Source: JAXLWB01 sp046328715
GTDB taxonomy: Bacteria > Chloroflexota > Anaerolineae > Caldilineales > Caldilineaceae
DNA length: 64,000 nt
Reading direction: 5' to 3'
Assembly: GCA_046328715.1 (NCBI GenBank)
Contig: JAXLWB010000002.1
Location: forward strand, 321,081-385,080
Shown here: one piece after another, positions 16,591 to 25,351 of the stretch
How positions within the stretch are numbered: the first letter of the stretch is position 1
Layout of the letters: each line of letters opens with the position of its first letter
Position numbers and translations under genes: made by a program
The notes under the pieces: model-generated
The model's input: only the letters and a program-made list of their open reading frames with translations
Told to the model about the DNA's origin: nothing
The model's database searches: none

Positions 16591-17718
16591 ATGCAATCGT
16601 ATCCGCTGATTCTGTTTGGCGCCGGTGGTGTGGGGCGAGCGCTGTTGCAACAGATCGTAGACAATCGTGCCCCTCACACAGAACGTTACGCTCTTCGTCT
16701 CAACGTCGTCGCCGTCGCTGATAGTTCTGGCGCAGTGATTGCGCCTAGCACAGAGTTAGAGGATGAGACACTGCGTGAACTGGTAGCGTTAAAGGGGAAC
16801 AAAGGCAAGTTGATCGAACACAAGCTGGCCAAAGCTGGCAACGATCCACTCGCCATTCTCCAATCTCTTCGCTCGCACCCCACCCTTTCCGGTGGACTTG
16901 CTCCGGTCATTGTAGACTGCACTGCGACGGACGGAACTGTCCCAGCGCTGCTCGCTGCACTTGAGCAACAATATAAAGTTGTCCTCGCCAACAAAAAGCC
17001 CTTAACCGTACAACAGGAGGTCTACGACCGGCTCACCAGAGCCGGCCTCACCACAGGTCCACGGCGTTTGGACCGCGCCCGTTGGGAGACGACCTGTGGG
17101 GCTGCCCTGCCCGTTATTGTGACGCTGAATCGCCTGATGCTCTGTGGCGACAATGTCAAGAAGATCGCTGGCACCTTTAGCGGCACGCTGGGCTATGTGA
17201 TGACTGGCTTACAGGCTGGCAAAAAGTTCAGCGAAGTTGTGCGCGAAGCGCATCGACTGGGCTATACCGAGCCCGATCCACGCGATGACCTGGGTGGTGT
17301 CGATGTGGCGCGCAAGGCGTTGATTCTCGCCCGTGGCCTGGGCTGGCAGATGGAAATGAGCGACGTCACCGTCGAAGGTTTATACCCAAGCAGCATGGAT
17401 AGCCTCAGTGTGGCACAGTTTCTAGAGGAGACTTCCTCACTCGACGAGTACTTTGCTGGTCGAGTTAAGAGTGCTGCCAGCGAGGGAAGAGTGCTGCGCT
17501 TTGCAGCCACTGTCGAGGCGGGCAAGTGCCGAGTTGGTCCCACCGTGGTTTCGGCAGAGAGTCCGCTCGGACGACTCAGTGGAACCGACAACCTCGTAGA
17601 ACTGACGACCCGTTGGTACAATCCCAACCCTTTGGTCGTCACAGGGCGCGGCGCGGGGGTAGATGCAACCGCCAGTGGTGTGTTGGCGGATGTGATGGAG
17701 TTGGCATATACGAAATAA
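16591..17718 (+). CDS. hom: Homoserine dehydrogenase
   Basis: NAD(P)-dependent reduction of aspartate semialdehyde to homoserine in threonine/methionine synthesis. 375 residues without a C-terminal ACT domain, so feedback control through ACT is unlikely. Motifs: FGAGGVGRALLQQ (Rossmann), VVLANKKPLT (catalytic-domain entry), GTFSGTLGYVMTGLQ and GYTEPDPRDDLGGVDVARKA with the conserved acidic and Lys residues. It lies directly before aspartate-semialdehyde dehydrogenase on the same strand, so two consecutive pathway steps are encoded together. Confidence 0.92.
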   Translation: MQSYPLILFGAGGVGRALLQQIVDNRAPHTERYALRLNVVAVADSSGAVIAPSTELEDETLRELVALKGNKGKLIEHKLAKAGNDPLAILQSLRSHPTLSGGLAPVIVDCTATDGTVPALLAALEQQYKVVLANKKPLTVQQEVYDRLTRAGLTTGPRRLDRARWETTCGAALPVIVTLNRLMLCGDNVKKIAGTFSGTLGYVMTGLQAGKKFSEVVREAHRLGYTEPDPRDDLGGVDVARKALILARGLGWQMEMSDVTVEGLYPSSMDSLSVAQFLEETSSLDEYFAGRVKSAASEGRVLRFAATVEAGKCRVGPTVVSAESPLGRLSGTDNLVELTTRWYNPNPLVVTGRGAGVDATASGVLADVMELAYTK

Positions 17719-17771
17719 TGAGAGAATGGTAATTAGGTAATTGCGTAATTACTCAATTACGAATCTCTTTA
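17719..17771. repeat. Intergenic hairpin between hom and asd
   Basis: GGTAATT-type units pair with AATTACT/AATTACG complements, with GAGA/TCTC at the base. It lies inside a likely operon. Confidence 0.6.
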
Positions 17772-17797
17772 TCACTGTTTGATAGGGAGTTTGAGCG

Positions 17798-18880
17798 ATG
17801 GATCGCAAAATTCGTGTTGGCATTCTTGGCGCAACGGGCGCAGTGGGCCAACGTTTTATTCAATTGCTCCAGGGCCATCCCTGGTTTGAAATTGTGGCAT
17901 TGAGTGCCAGTGATCGCAGCGAAGGCAAACGGTATAGCGAGGCAGCTCACTGGATTCTGGATACAGATATTCCCGCCAGCATCAGTAACATGACGCTTCT
18001 GGCCAGCAGTGCCGACGCCATGAGCGGATTGGAACAGCGACCAGAGTTCGTCTTTAGCGCCCTGCCCAATGACCTGGCCAAGGATATCGAGCCTGGCTTT
18101 GCGCGTGCTGGCATGTACGTCTTTAGCAATGCCTCCTATTACCGCATGACGCCTGATGTGCCTTTGGTGATTCCTGAGATCAACTGGCAACATCTTGGCT
18201 TACTTAAGCAGCAGCAACAGGCACGCGGCTGGAGTGGTGGCATTGTCTGCAATACCAACTGCACGGTTAGTGGTCCTGTCATGAGTTTGAAGCCGCTGCA
18301 CGATGCCTTTGGCGTGGCCCGTGTCTTCTCGGTCAGCATGCAAGCGCTGAGCGGTGCTGGCTATCCAGGTGTTGCTTCATTGGATGGCACCGAGAATGTG
18401 ATTCCCTTTATTAAAGGCGAAGAAGAGAAACAAGAAGCAGAAACTCGTAAGCTTCTCGGCACATTGAACAATGGTAAGATTGACGAGGCGGCCATTCCAG
18501 TCAGCGCCCATTGTAACCGAGTGCCTGTGGTCGATGGTCACATGGTGACGATTTCGGTGGAACTAGCACGTAAGGCTACACCAGAAGATGCCATTCGAGC
18601 GATGCGTGAGTTTCATTGTGTAGCCACGGCAGGATTACCGATGGCCCCTGATTGCCCAATTGTGGTGCGCGAAGAGGCAGATCGTCCGCAGCCACGCCGC
18701 GATCGGATGACAGGCCAGGGTATGAGCTGTGTTGTCGGTCGAGTGCGCCGTGAGCATCTCTTTGGCGAAAACGGCATCAAGTACATGACGCTGGCCCATA
18801 ATACAATCCGGGGCGCAGCAGGTGGCAGTATTCTCAACGCCGAAGTAATGGTTTCCCAAGGTCTTTGGGAAGGTAAGTAA
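17798..18880 (+). CDS. asd: Aspartate-semialdehyde dehydrogenase
   Basis: Converts aspartyl phosphate to aspartate semialdehyde with NADPH, the branch point to lysine, threonine and methionine. 360 residues of the archaeal/fungal-type subfamily: GILGATGAVGQRFIQLL at the start, VCNTNCTVSG with catalytic C155, QALSGAGYPGVASLDG, the substrate-site VSAHCNRVPVVDGH and a C-terminal LAHNTIRGAAGGSILNAE. GGGAG lies upstream of the ATG. It follows hom after a short repeat hairpin. Confidence 0.95.
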   Translation: MDRKIRVGILGATGAVGQRFIQLLQGHPWFEIVALSASDRSEGKRYSEAAHWILDTDIPASISNMTLLASSADAMSGLEQRPEFVFSALPNDLAKDIEPGFARAGMYVFSNASYYRMTPDVPLVIPEINWQHLGLLKQQQQARGWSGGIVCNTNCTVSGPVMSLKPLHDAFGVARVFSVSMQALSGAGYPGVASLDGTENVIPFIKGEEEKQEAETRKLLGTLNNGKIDEAAIPVSAHCNRVPVVDGHMVTISVELARKATPEDAIRAMREFHCVATAGLPMAPDCPIVVREEADRPQPRRDRMTGQGMSCVVGRVRREHLFGENGIKYMTLAHNTIRGAAGGSILNAEVMVSQGLWEGK

Positions 18881-18966
18881 ATCAGTAAATCAGTAGGTCA
18901 GTATGTCAGTAAACAGTGAATCAGTTTTCCACTGCTTTACTGACTCACTGTTCACTGAATCACTGC
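18880..18966. repeat. Intergenic hairpin of ATCAGTA/ACAGTGA-type repeats
   Basis: The left arm is a run of AATCAGTA-like 8-mers; the right arm holds CACTGCTTTACTGACTCACTG-like complements. Together they form a long imperfect hairpin between asd and the HAD-like gene. Confidence 0.7.
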
Positions 18967-18996
18967 TTATCCAGAAGGTACTACGGAATAGAAATC

Positions 18997-20163
18997 ATGT
19001 TTCAAAACTTTGGTCGTTCGACGTTGGCAGATCTGGTTGGAGATTGGGTAGTTTATCGCAATCTAGAGCCGCTGGACAAACGGGTTCCTGGTCTTAAGAA
19101 TGCTGGCTACCGCATGGGAATGACAGAAGAAGGCATCCCGCGCAAGCTGGAAAAAGAGTATGCCAAGGCCGCACTCTGGATCTGTGAGGAAGCCCGCACC
19201 GTAAGCGGTTTCAAAAAAGCCGCCCGCGAGTTGCTCCTCATCGGCGATACACTTGTCAACGATGGCACTGCGCATCGTAATTTGCTCACACTCAGTGGTT
19301 GGGAAGGGTCTTGCTTTATCGGGGCTGACCGTATGGAGCAGGAGCCACGCCACAGCATGGATGAGGAGAGCAATCTCTATCTGGCCAATCGCTGGTCGCT
19401 CTTGCCGGATTGGCTACAGACCATACGCCAACAGGGGCTGCAATTGGATGCGAGCACGATTGTGATCGTAGACATAGATAAGACCGCGCTTGGCCCCAAA
19501 GGTCGCAACGATCAAGTGATCGATCAGGCACGCCTCGAAGGCATCTTCCGCACAATGGATTCGGTCTTAGGCGAACGTTTTGACCGCAATCGGTTTGTGC
19601 GCCACTATAGCGAGTTAAATCGTGCCCGCTACCACTTTCTCACGGCGGATAATCAAGATTATCTAGCTTATATCTGTTTAATTCTCAACGCCGATCTGAT
19701 CGACTTTGATGAACTAAGTTCTGAAATTGAGGCCAAAAACCTCGAGAACTTCGACCAGTTTTTGCGCTGGGTAGATAGCTTGATGATGCGCAAAGTAGCG
19801 CCCGGTGATGAGCTACGCGAAGTACATGAGGCGATTCAAGCCAGTGTTCGTAACGGTGATCCGACTCCCTTTAAGCGCTTTCGCCGCCAGGAGTTTGTGA
19901 GCACGCTCGAGCACATGGGCTCGCTGCCCGATGGTGCCGCCGTCGAAACCCTGTTGCGCGATGAGATTACGCTTTGCGAAGAGGTCTGGCAGGCGGCGAG
20001 TTGGCTTAAGGAGCGAGGCTGTTTCCTGATCTGCATGAGTGACAAGCCAGACGAAGCCTCGCGACCGGGAGCACGAGATGCTGTACAGTTGAGCCCGATC
20101 CATCGCACCGCTACCCATCGGGTTGGGGTCGATCTCAGGCCAACGTTGAAGGGAATCAAGTAG
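18997..20163 (+). CDS. Uncharacterised protein with HAD-like motifs
   Basis: 388-residue protein not recognised as a named family. The middle contains IVIVDIDKTALGPKGRND, matching HAD motif I (DxDxT), and near the end FLICMSDKPDEAS, which could serve as motif II. A long helical insertion lies between them. A hydrolase or phosphatase fold is therefore likely, but activity is unproven. ATG at 18997 is chosen because the upstream in-frame part is encoded by the repeat hairpin. It sits between asd and ftsH on the same strand, 59 bases before ftsH. Confidence 0.75.
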   Translation: MFQNFGRSTLADLVGDWVVYRNLEPLDKRVPGLKNAGYRMGMTEEGIPRKLEKEYAKAALWICEEARTVSGFKKAARELLLIGDTLVNDGTAHRNLLTLSGWEGSCFIGADRMEQEPRHSMDEESNLYLANRWSLLPDWLQTIRQQGLQLDASTIVIVDIDKTALGPKGRNDQVIDQARLEGIFRTMDSVLGERFDRNRFVRHYSELNRARYHFLTADNQDYLAYICLILNADLIDFDELSSEIEAKNLENFDQFLRWVDSLMMRKVAPGDELREVHEAIQASVRNGDPTPFKRFRRQEFVSTLEHMGSLPDGAAVETLLRDEITLCEEVWQAASWLKERGCFLICMSDKPDEASRPGARDAVQLSPIHRTATHRVGVDLRPTLKGIK

Positions 20164-20222
20164 AGGAAAGTTGAATTCTTGCTTACCGACGCAGGTGAGT
20201 AAAGCAGGTATGATTGTAACTT

Positions 20223-22118
20223 ATGGCAGATAATAAAAAACCAAATCAAAATCGTCCACCCAACAACTCGCAAGAGCCCAATGGCCCAGGCTCCAATATC
20301 TTTGGGCGCATCTGGTTTTGGCTTGCCTTGATCGTAGTGGTTGTGGTTGGCTCGCGTTTTCTTTTTAGCACGCCTAACGACACAGGCGATACCGTCGGCC
20401 TCAACGTGATTGCCCAGCATGTCAAGGACAGTGATGTCAACGTCATCACTGTACAAGGCGAAACGATCATCCTGGAAAAGAAGGATGGGTCGAAGCTGAA
20501 CAGTCGCAAGGAAAACGATGCGAGTGTCCTCGATACGCTGAAATCATTTGGAGTGAGCGAAGAAAGCCTCAACCAGCTTCCGATCAAGGTGGAAAGTGCG
20601 CCCAATAGCGCAGCCATCCTCAGTTGGTTGATGATGATTTTACCGATGGTTCTCATCTTTGGCTTCTTTGTCTTTATCATGCGCCAGGCTGGCAGTGGTG
20701 GACCCAATCGGGCGATGCAATTTGGTCGCAGTCGGGCGCGCAAACTCGAAAACGCCGACCGACCGACCATCACCTTTGCCGATGTCGCTGGCTGCGATGA
20801 GGCCAAACAAGAACTGGCTGAAGTGGTCGAATTTCTAAAGGAGCCACAGAAGTTTGCAGCACTGGGTGCACGCATTCCCAAAGGTGTCCTCATGGTCGGC
20901 GCACCGGGTACGGGTAAAACTTTGCTGGCCAAGGCTGTGGCTGGCGAAGCTGGTGTGCCCTTCTTTAGCAGCTCTGGCTCCGAATTTGTAGAAATGTTTG
21001 TCGGTGTCGGTGCCAGCCGTGTACGCGATCTCTTTGATCAAGCCAAGAAAAATTCACCCTGTATCATCTTTGTGGACGAAATCGATGCCGTCGGTCGCCA
21101 TCGTGGTGCTGGTATGGGTGGCGGCAACGATGAGCGCGAACAGACGCTCAATCAGATCTTGGTGGAGATGGACGGCTTTGACACCGATACCAACATTGTC
21201 ATTATCGCCGCCACCAACCGCCCCGATATTCTTGACCCTGCTTTGTTGCGGCCTGGTCGCTTTGACCGCAAAGTCGTCGTAGATCGGCCCGACCGGCGTG
21301 GACGTGAGGCAATTTTGAATGTCCATGCCAAGGGTAAACCGCTTGCGCCAGATGTTGATCTAAGCATCATTGCCGCACAGACACCAGGCATGGTAGGTGC
21401 CGACCTGGAAAACCTGATCAACGAAGCTGCCATTCTTGCCGCCCGCCGCAACAAGCGAGTCATCGGTATGAACGAGATCGTCGAGTCGATTGAGCGGGTC
21501 ATGGCAGGGCCAGCACGGCGCAGCCGTGTGTTGGATGCCAAGGACAAACGGACAGTTGCCTATCACGAAGCAGGCCATGCCATCGTGATGGAAGCGCTGA
21601 CCCATACCGACAGCGTGGGCAAGATCACGATTGTCAGCCGCGGTCAGGCGTTGGGTTATGTGATGCCGCTGCCCGATGAAGACCGCTCGTTAAAGAGTCA
21701 GGCACAATACGAGGATCAGATCACTGGCTTGCTGGCGGGTCGCGTGGCGGAAGAGTTGATCTTCTCCGAACCATCGACTGGCTCAGCTGATGATCTGGAA
21801 CGAGTCACAAAGATCGCCAAAGCCATGGTCACCCGTTTCGGTATGAGCAATAAAATCGGGCTTCTACAGCTTCAACATGGCGAGAGTAATCCCTTCCTTG
21901 GCTTGGAACTGGGCGAACAACGAACCTATAGCGAAGATGTAGCCCGTACCATTGACAGTGAAGTGAGACGCATCGTCGAAACTGCCTATGGCCGGGCCAA
22001 GGAGATCTTAGGTAGTCGTATCGAAAAGCTCAAACTACTGGCCGAAACGCTGCTTGAAAAGGAAGTCCTTGATCGCCAAGAATTCCTCAAATTAATGGGC
22101 GAAGCTACTCCGGCATAA
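20223..22118 (+). CDS. ftsH: ATP-dependent zinc metalloprotease FtsH
   Basis: Membrane-anchored AAA+ protease that degrades misfolded membrane and regulatory proteins. 631 residues: an N-terminal membrane span (about 30-48), a periplasmic-side domain, a second span (about 133-153), Walker A GAPGTGKT at 226-233, Walker B IIFVDEID, the second region of homology ATNRPDILDPALLRPGRFDR, and the zinc site HEAGH at 448-452 with a later Asp ligand in SADDLE. All key residues are intact. A strong palindromic terminator overlaps the stop. Confidence 0.97.
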   Translation: MADNKKPNQNRPPNNSQEPNGPGSNIFGRIWFWLALIVVVVVGSRFLFSTPNDTGDTVGLNVIAQHVKDSDVNVITVQGETIILEKKDGSKLNSRKENDASVLDTLKSFGVSEESLNQLPIKVESAPNSAAILSWLMMILPMVLIFGFFVFIMRQAGSGGPNRAMQFGRSRARKLENADRPTITFADVAGCDEAKQELAEVVEFLKEPQKFAALGARIPKGVLMVGAPGTGKTLLAKAVAGEAGVPFFSSSGSEFVEMFVGVGASRVRDLFDQAKKNSPCIIFVDEIDAVGRHRGAGMGGGNDEREQTLNQILVEMDGFDTDTNIVIIAATNRPDILDPALLRPGRFDRKVVVDRPDRRGREAILNVHAKGKPLAPDVDLSIIAAQTPGMVGADLENLINEAAILAARRNKRVIGMNEIVESIERVMAGPARRSRVLDAKDKRTVAYHEAGHAIVMEALTHTDSVGKITIVSRGQALGYVMPLPDEDRSLKSQAQYEDQITGLLAGRVAEELIFSEPSTGSADDLERVTKIAKAMVTRFGMSNKIGLLQLQHGESNPFLGLELGEQRTYSEDVARTIDSEVRRIVETAYGRAKEILGSRIEKLKLLAETLLEKEVLDRQEFLKLMGEATPA

Positions 22119-22162
22119 ATAAAACAGAAGGTCAGCGCTAGCGCTGACCTTCTGTTTTATTT
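22117..22162. terminator. Bidirectional terminator, perfect 23-bp arms
   Basis: Arms 22117-22139 and 22140-22162 are exact complements, GC-rich at the centre and A/T-rich at the base, giving a U-tract for both strands. It ends ftsH and the convergent glycosylase gene. The glycosylase stop codon and last codons lie inside the palindrome. Confidence 0.9.
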
Positions 22163-23061
22163 TCATATTGCTCAATCGGCGACAACTGCATGCCTGAAAA
22201 GTCCCAGAACCAGTAGGCCAGTGCTTTGTACTTTCCCCATTTGCCAAAGATGGCATAAACTTCTTTTTCGCCAACCGGCTTGCCCTCGTAAAAGTATTTT
22301 GAAACCGAGCTTACAGCCTCTGAATCGACACCGATGTAATCAAAACGCCCTAGAATGCTAAGTACTGTGGCTGCGGCATAGGGACCGATCCCGGGCAGTT
22401 TAAGGATCTCTTTGCGCAGTTGCTCGGTTGGCTTCTCTTCATCACGAAAGCTCTCCAATTGAATCTGCCCACTGACAATGCCCTGCGCCAATTTGAGCAG
22501 ATAGGGCGAACGATAGCCAAGGCCAAGCGAACGCAAGGTTACTTCGTCACTATTCGCAACAGCTTGCGGTGTAGGAAACGCTCGCAATATTATCGACTGC
22601 GGCAGCGGAGCACCGAAATTTTCCACCAATTTGGCGACCAGCCGTTTGGTGCCACTCCACTGGATATTGGTCGTCATCATAACGCGGACCACATCCTCAA
22701 ACAATGTGGTAGAGCGGAGAAGTCGTCCATAGGATTTGATGCGACAATGGACAAGACGAGGTTCTTGATCGGCTGCGGCATAGAATTCGCTGAAATCACT
22801 GTCGAGCCAAAACATCCAGCGCAGCTTCTGTGTGAGTTCGGCTTCCTCTTCTGCGCTTAACGGCTCATCCACAGAGACGGTAAGCCCATCTCGATGTTCG
22901 CTGATTTCCAGCAAAACAACTTTGCCGCGGCTCAATGCTTCAGGTTTGCGCAGAACTTTTGTGGCCTCGTCCCACTGAATGGGTGCCAACTGATACCAAC
23001 CGTGTGAGCGAACAGTTGATTCAAAGTTAAAGGGAAGATGGGTGGTGAGTATCTGTTGCAT
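22138..23061 (-). CDS. HhH-GPD DNA glycosylase (3-methyladenine glycosylase II/OGG-like)
   Basis: Base-excision-repair glycosylase of 307 residues. The C-terminal half carries the helix-hairpin-helix LKLPGIGPYAAATVLSILG followed by FDYIGVDSEAV, supplying the conserved Asp of the GPD motif. The N-terminal half (FNFESTVRSHGWYQLAPIQW) resembles the AlkA/OGG-like beta domain. No Fe-S cluster cysteines are seen at the C-terminus. ATG at 23061 is used because the upstream extension is repeat-encoded. The lesion removed cannot be inferred. Confidence 0.85.
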   Translation of the reverse strand: MQQILTTHLPFNFESTVRSHGWYQLAPIQWDEATKVLRKPEALSRGKVVLLEISEHRDGLTVSVDEPLSAEEEAELTQKLRWMFWLDSDFSEFYAAADQEPRLVHCRIKSYGRLLRSTTLFEDVVRVMMTTNIQWSGTKRLVAKLVENFGAPLPQSIILRAFPTPQAVANSDEVTLRSLGLGYRSPYLLKLAQGIVSGQIQLESFRDEEKPTEQLRKEILKLPGIGPYAAATVLSILGRFDYIGVDSEAVSSVSKYFYEGKPVGEKEVYAIFGKWGKYKALAYWFWDFSGMQLSPIEQYENKTEGQR

Positions 23062-23064
23062 GAC

Positions 23065-23157
23065 AGGTTGCTCATTGCAAGTGGCGGGTAACCAGTGGCG
23101 TCCTCTTGCTAACGTACAGGGTTCTGATTCGCCACCTACCACTCGCTCGTGTTCATA
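23065..23157. repeat. Intergenic hairpin with GGCGAGT-type units
   Basis: CAAGTGGCGGGTAACC-like and CGCCACCTACCACTCGC-like arms pair imperfectly; CAGGGTTCTGA near 23126 matches the palindrome family at 48223. Promoter elements for Hsp20 must lie to the right (23160-23350). Confidence 0.55.
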
Positions 23158-23360
23158 CAAAATTCTGACTTTCTACTAACGCCCTACAAACCTTCAAATC
23201 GTATCATAGAATTAGAACGTGAGCGAAAGTACTCACGGTAGTAGTACTAATTGTGGTTGGAACCGCCAGGAATTTTTTCCGTAACTATGGCTGAAATTCA
23301 TGGCGTTTGAGAGCGCAATTGGTAAAACTCGAATACATTCGTTCAAACAAGGAGAATTTT

Positions 23361-23822
23361 ATGACAACTTTAACCCGCTGGGAACCCTTCCGCGAACTTA
23401 CCACGATGCGCGACATGATGGATCGCTTTTTTGATGAGCCGTTTACGCGGCTGCCCACCCTGTGGGAGCGCGAGCCCAATACCCTGTCGCTGGCTCTTGA
23501 TGTGATGGAGAACCCGGAAAACTATGTGGTGAAAGCCTCCGTACCAGGTGTCAAGCCCGAAGAGATTGAGATCACGATTGACAACAACATGTTGACGATC
23601 AAGGGCGAAACCAAGGAAGAGACTGAGCACGAAGAAGGCAACTACCACCTGCGCGAGCGCCGCTATGGTAGCTTCTATCGCAGCGTTGCTCTGCCGGCCA
23701 ATGTCAAGGCCGACAAGATCGAAGCGGTCAACGAAAATGGAGTCCTGACCCTAACGCTGCCCAAGGCAGAAGAGGCGAAACCTAAGAAGATTGAAGTCAA
23801 GAAAATGATTTCGCAAAAATAG
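23361..23822 (+). CDS. Hsp20/alpha-crystallin small heat-shock protein
   Basis: ATP-independent holdase chaperone of 153 residues. It begins with LTRWEPFRELTTMRDMMDRF, then the alpha-crystallin domain with VVKASVPGVKPEEIEI, the GNYHLRERRYGSFYRSVALP block and NENGVLTLTLPKAEE. A strong AAGGAG precedes the ATG at 23361. It is monocistronic, followed by a repeat hairpin and a classic terminator. No CIRCE element is visible upstream. Confidence 0.95.
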   Translation: MTTLTRWEPFRELTTMRDMMDRFFDEPFTRLPTLWEREPNTLSLALDVMENPENYVVKASVPGVKPEEIEITIDNNMLTIKGETKEETEHEEGNYHLRERRYGSFYRSVALPANVKADKIEAVNENGVLTLTLPKAEEAKPKKIEVKKMISQK

Positions 23823-23902
23823 TAGATCAGTAGGACAGTAAGACAGTGAGACAGTAGGTCAGCAAAACTGTCTTACTGTCTCACTGTTCTATTGTCGCAC
23901 TA
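23821..23902. repeat. Intergenic hairpin of ACAGTGA-type repeats
   Basis: The left arm carries GACAGTAA/GACAGTGA tandem 8-mers, the right arm CTTACTGTCTCACTGTTC complements. It begins at the hsp20 stop and precedes the terminator. Confidence 0.7.
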
Positions 23903-23910
23903 AGCCTTAC

Positions 23911-23950
23911 ACCTCGATCCAGTAGCTGGATCGAGGTTTGTTTTTTTTTG
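23911..23950 (+). terminator. Rho-independent terminator after hsp20
   Basis: An 11-bp stem (23911-23921 with 23927-23937, ACCTCGATCCA) and 5-base loop are followed by a run of T's. Confidence 0.92.
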
Positions 23951-24086
23951 CGCCAGACGGCATAATGAGCATCAATCCATCAGAAAAAACTTTTAAACTG
24001 TACTCTGAATGAAAAGTCGAGTTTACATTATTGAAAATGGCTTTGGAAAACTTGACTTCTCATTGTAACCGCAGGACAGGAGCACT

Positions 24087-25256
24087 ATGCTAAAACAAGC
24101 CCAAGCCATTGCCAACCAGTTGGTTGCCTGGCGCAGACAAATTCATTCGCATCCCGAACTGAGCTTCCAGGAACAGGGAACCGCCCGTCTGGTGGCAGAA
24201 ACACTCGAGACGTTTGGAGTTGAAGTACAAACAGGAATTGCCAAGACTGGCGTTGTCGGCTATCTCGGCGAAGGGTCACCGATCATCGGCATTCGTGCAG
24301 ATATGGATGCACTACCGATCCAGGAAGTCAATAACGTGCCCTACAAGTCCCAGGTGGCAGGGGTCATGCACGCTTGTGGCCACGACGCCCATACCGCAAT
24401 GTTACTTGGGGTCGCCAAGCTGCTTTCTGAAATGCCAAACCGCCCACCTGGGCAGATTCGCTTTCTCTTCCAGCCCTCAGAAGAGGCACACGACAGTGAA
24501 AACAAGTCGGGCGGGGAGCGCATGGTCGAAGAAGGGGTGCTTAATGAGTTGGATGCGGTAATTGCGCTGCATGTGGCGAGCGATATGCCTGTCAACAAAA
24601 TCATGTTGGGCTCAGGTTACATTACGGCCAATGAGGATTCCTTTGAGATTGTCCTGCGTGGCACAGGCGGTCACGGGGCCTTCCCGCATCAAACGATCGA
24701 TCCGGTCTTTATTTTGGCCCAGGTGCTCAATGCCATCAATGGCATTCGTGCCCGCCGCATCGACCCGACACGAGCAGCCGCCTTATCGATTGGCTCGATC
24801 CATGCTGGTGTAGCCTCGAATGTGATTCCCTCAGAGGTGAAGATCACCGGGACCATGCGCAGTTTTGACGATGAAGTGCGCCAGCAACTAAAGGATGAAT
24901 TGGTGAGCGTACTCGGAGTCGCAAAGGCACTCGGTGGCGATTTTGATGTAACATTTATCTCGGGCTATCCGTCAACCTACAACGATCCGAACGTTGTGAA
25001 CCTAATGAATGAGGGGATTGAAGCCCTCGTGGGCAAAGAGGCGATACTTCCATCTACCCCCATGATGGGTGCCGAAGATTTTAGCTACATGTCGCGCAAA
25101 GCCCCAGGCGCTATGTTCATGCTGGGTGCTGCCGTTGGTGACAAGAGCCGCCCCCACCACACACCTGTCTTTGACATCGACGAAGCTTGTTTACCCACCG
25201 GAACTGCCATCCTGGCCGATACTGCGGTGAAATTGCTGAAAGAAAAAGCGTCATAA
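24087..25256 (+). CDS. M20-family amidohydrolase (second copy)
   Basis: Zinc hydrolase of 389 residues, paralogous to the gene at 10849-12057 with the same motif order: RRQIHSHPELSFQEQGTA, IGIRADMDALPIQE, VMHACGHDAHTAMLLG, FLFQPSEEAHD, GTGGHGAFPHQTIDP and MGAEDFSYMSRKAPG. Family members hydrolyse N-acyl or amide-linked amino acids. ACAGGAG precedes the ATG at 24087. It stands alone, ended by a strong hairpin at 25278-25332. Two divergent copies in 15 kb suggest use of varied peptide or conjugate substrates. Confidence 0.92.
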   Translation: MLKQAQAIANQLVAWRRQIHSHPELSFQEQGTARLVAETLETFGVEVQTGIAKTGVVGYLGEGSPIIGIRADMDALPIQEVNNVPYKSQVAGVMHACGHDAHTAMLLGVAKLLSEMPNRPPGQIRFLFQPSEEAHDSENKSGGERMVEEGVLNELDAVIALHVASDMPVNKIMLGSGYITANEDSFEIVLRGTGGHGAFPHQTIDPVFILAQVLNAINGIRARRIDPTRAAALSIGSIHAGVASNVIPSEVKITGTMRSFDDEVRQQLKDELVSVLGVAKALGGDFDVTFISGYPSTYNDPNVVNLMNEGIEALVGKEAILPSTPMMGAEDFSYMSRKAPGAMFMLGAAVGDKSRPHHTPVFDIDEACLPTGTAILADTAVKLLKEKAS

Positions 25257-25277
25257 ATCAGAACAACATCGGAACTT

Positions 25278-25332
25278 GTTACACAAGCACACCTCGTGCA
25301 GGTCCACATCACACGAGGTGTGCTTGCGTAAC
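25278..25332. terminator. Terminator-like hairpin between convergent genes
   Basis: 21-bp arms (25278-25298 and 25312-25332) with one mismatch and a 13-base loop separate the M20 gene from the convergent glycosyltransferase. No long T-run follows, so efficiency is uncertain. Confidence 0.7.
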
Positions 25333-25351
25333 GTGTTAATAACCTACGAGT

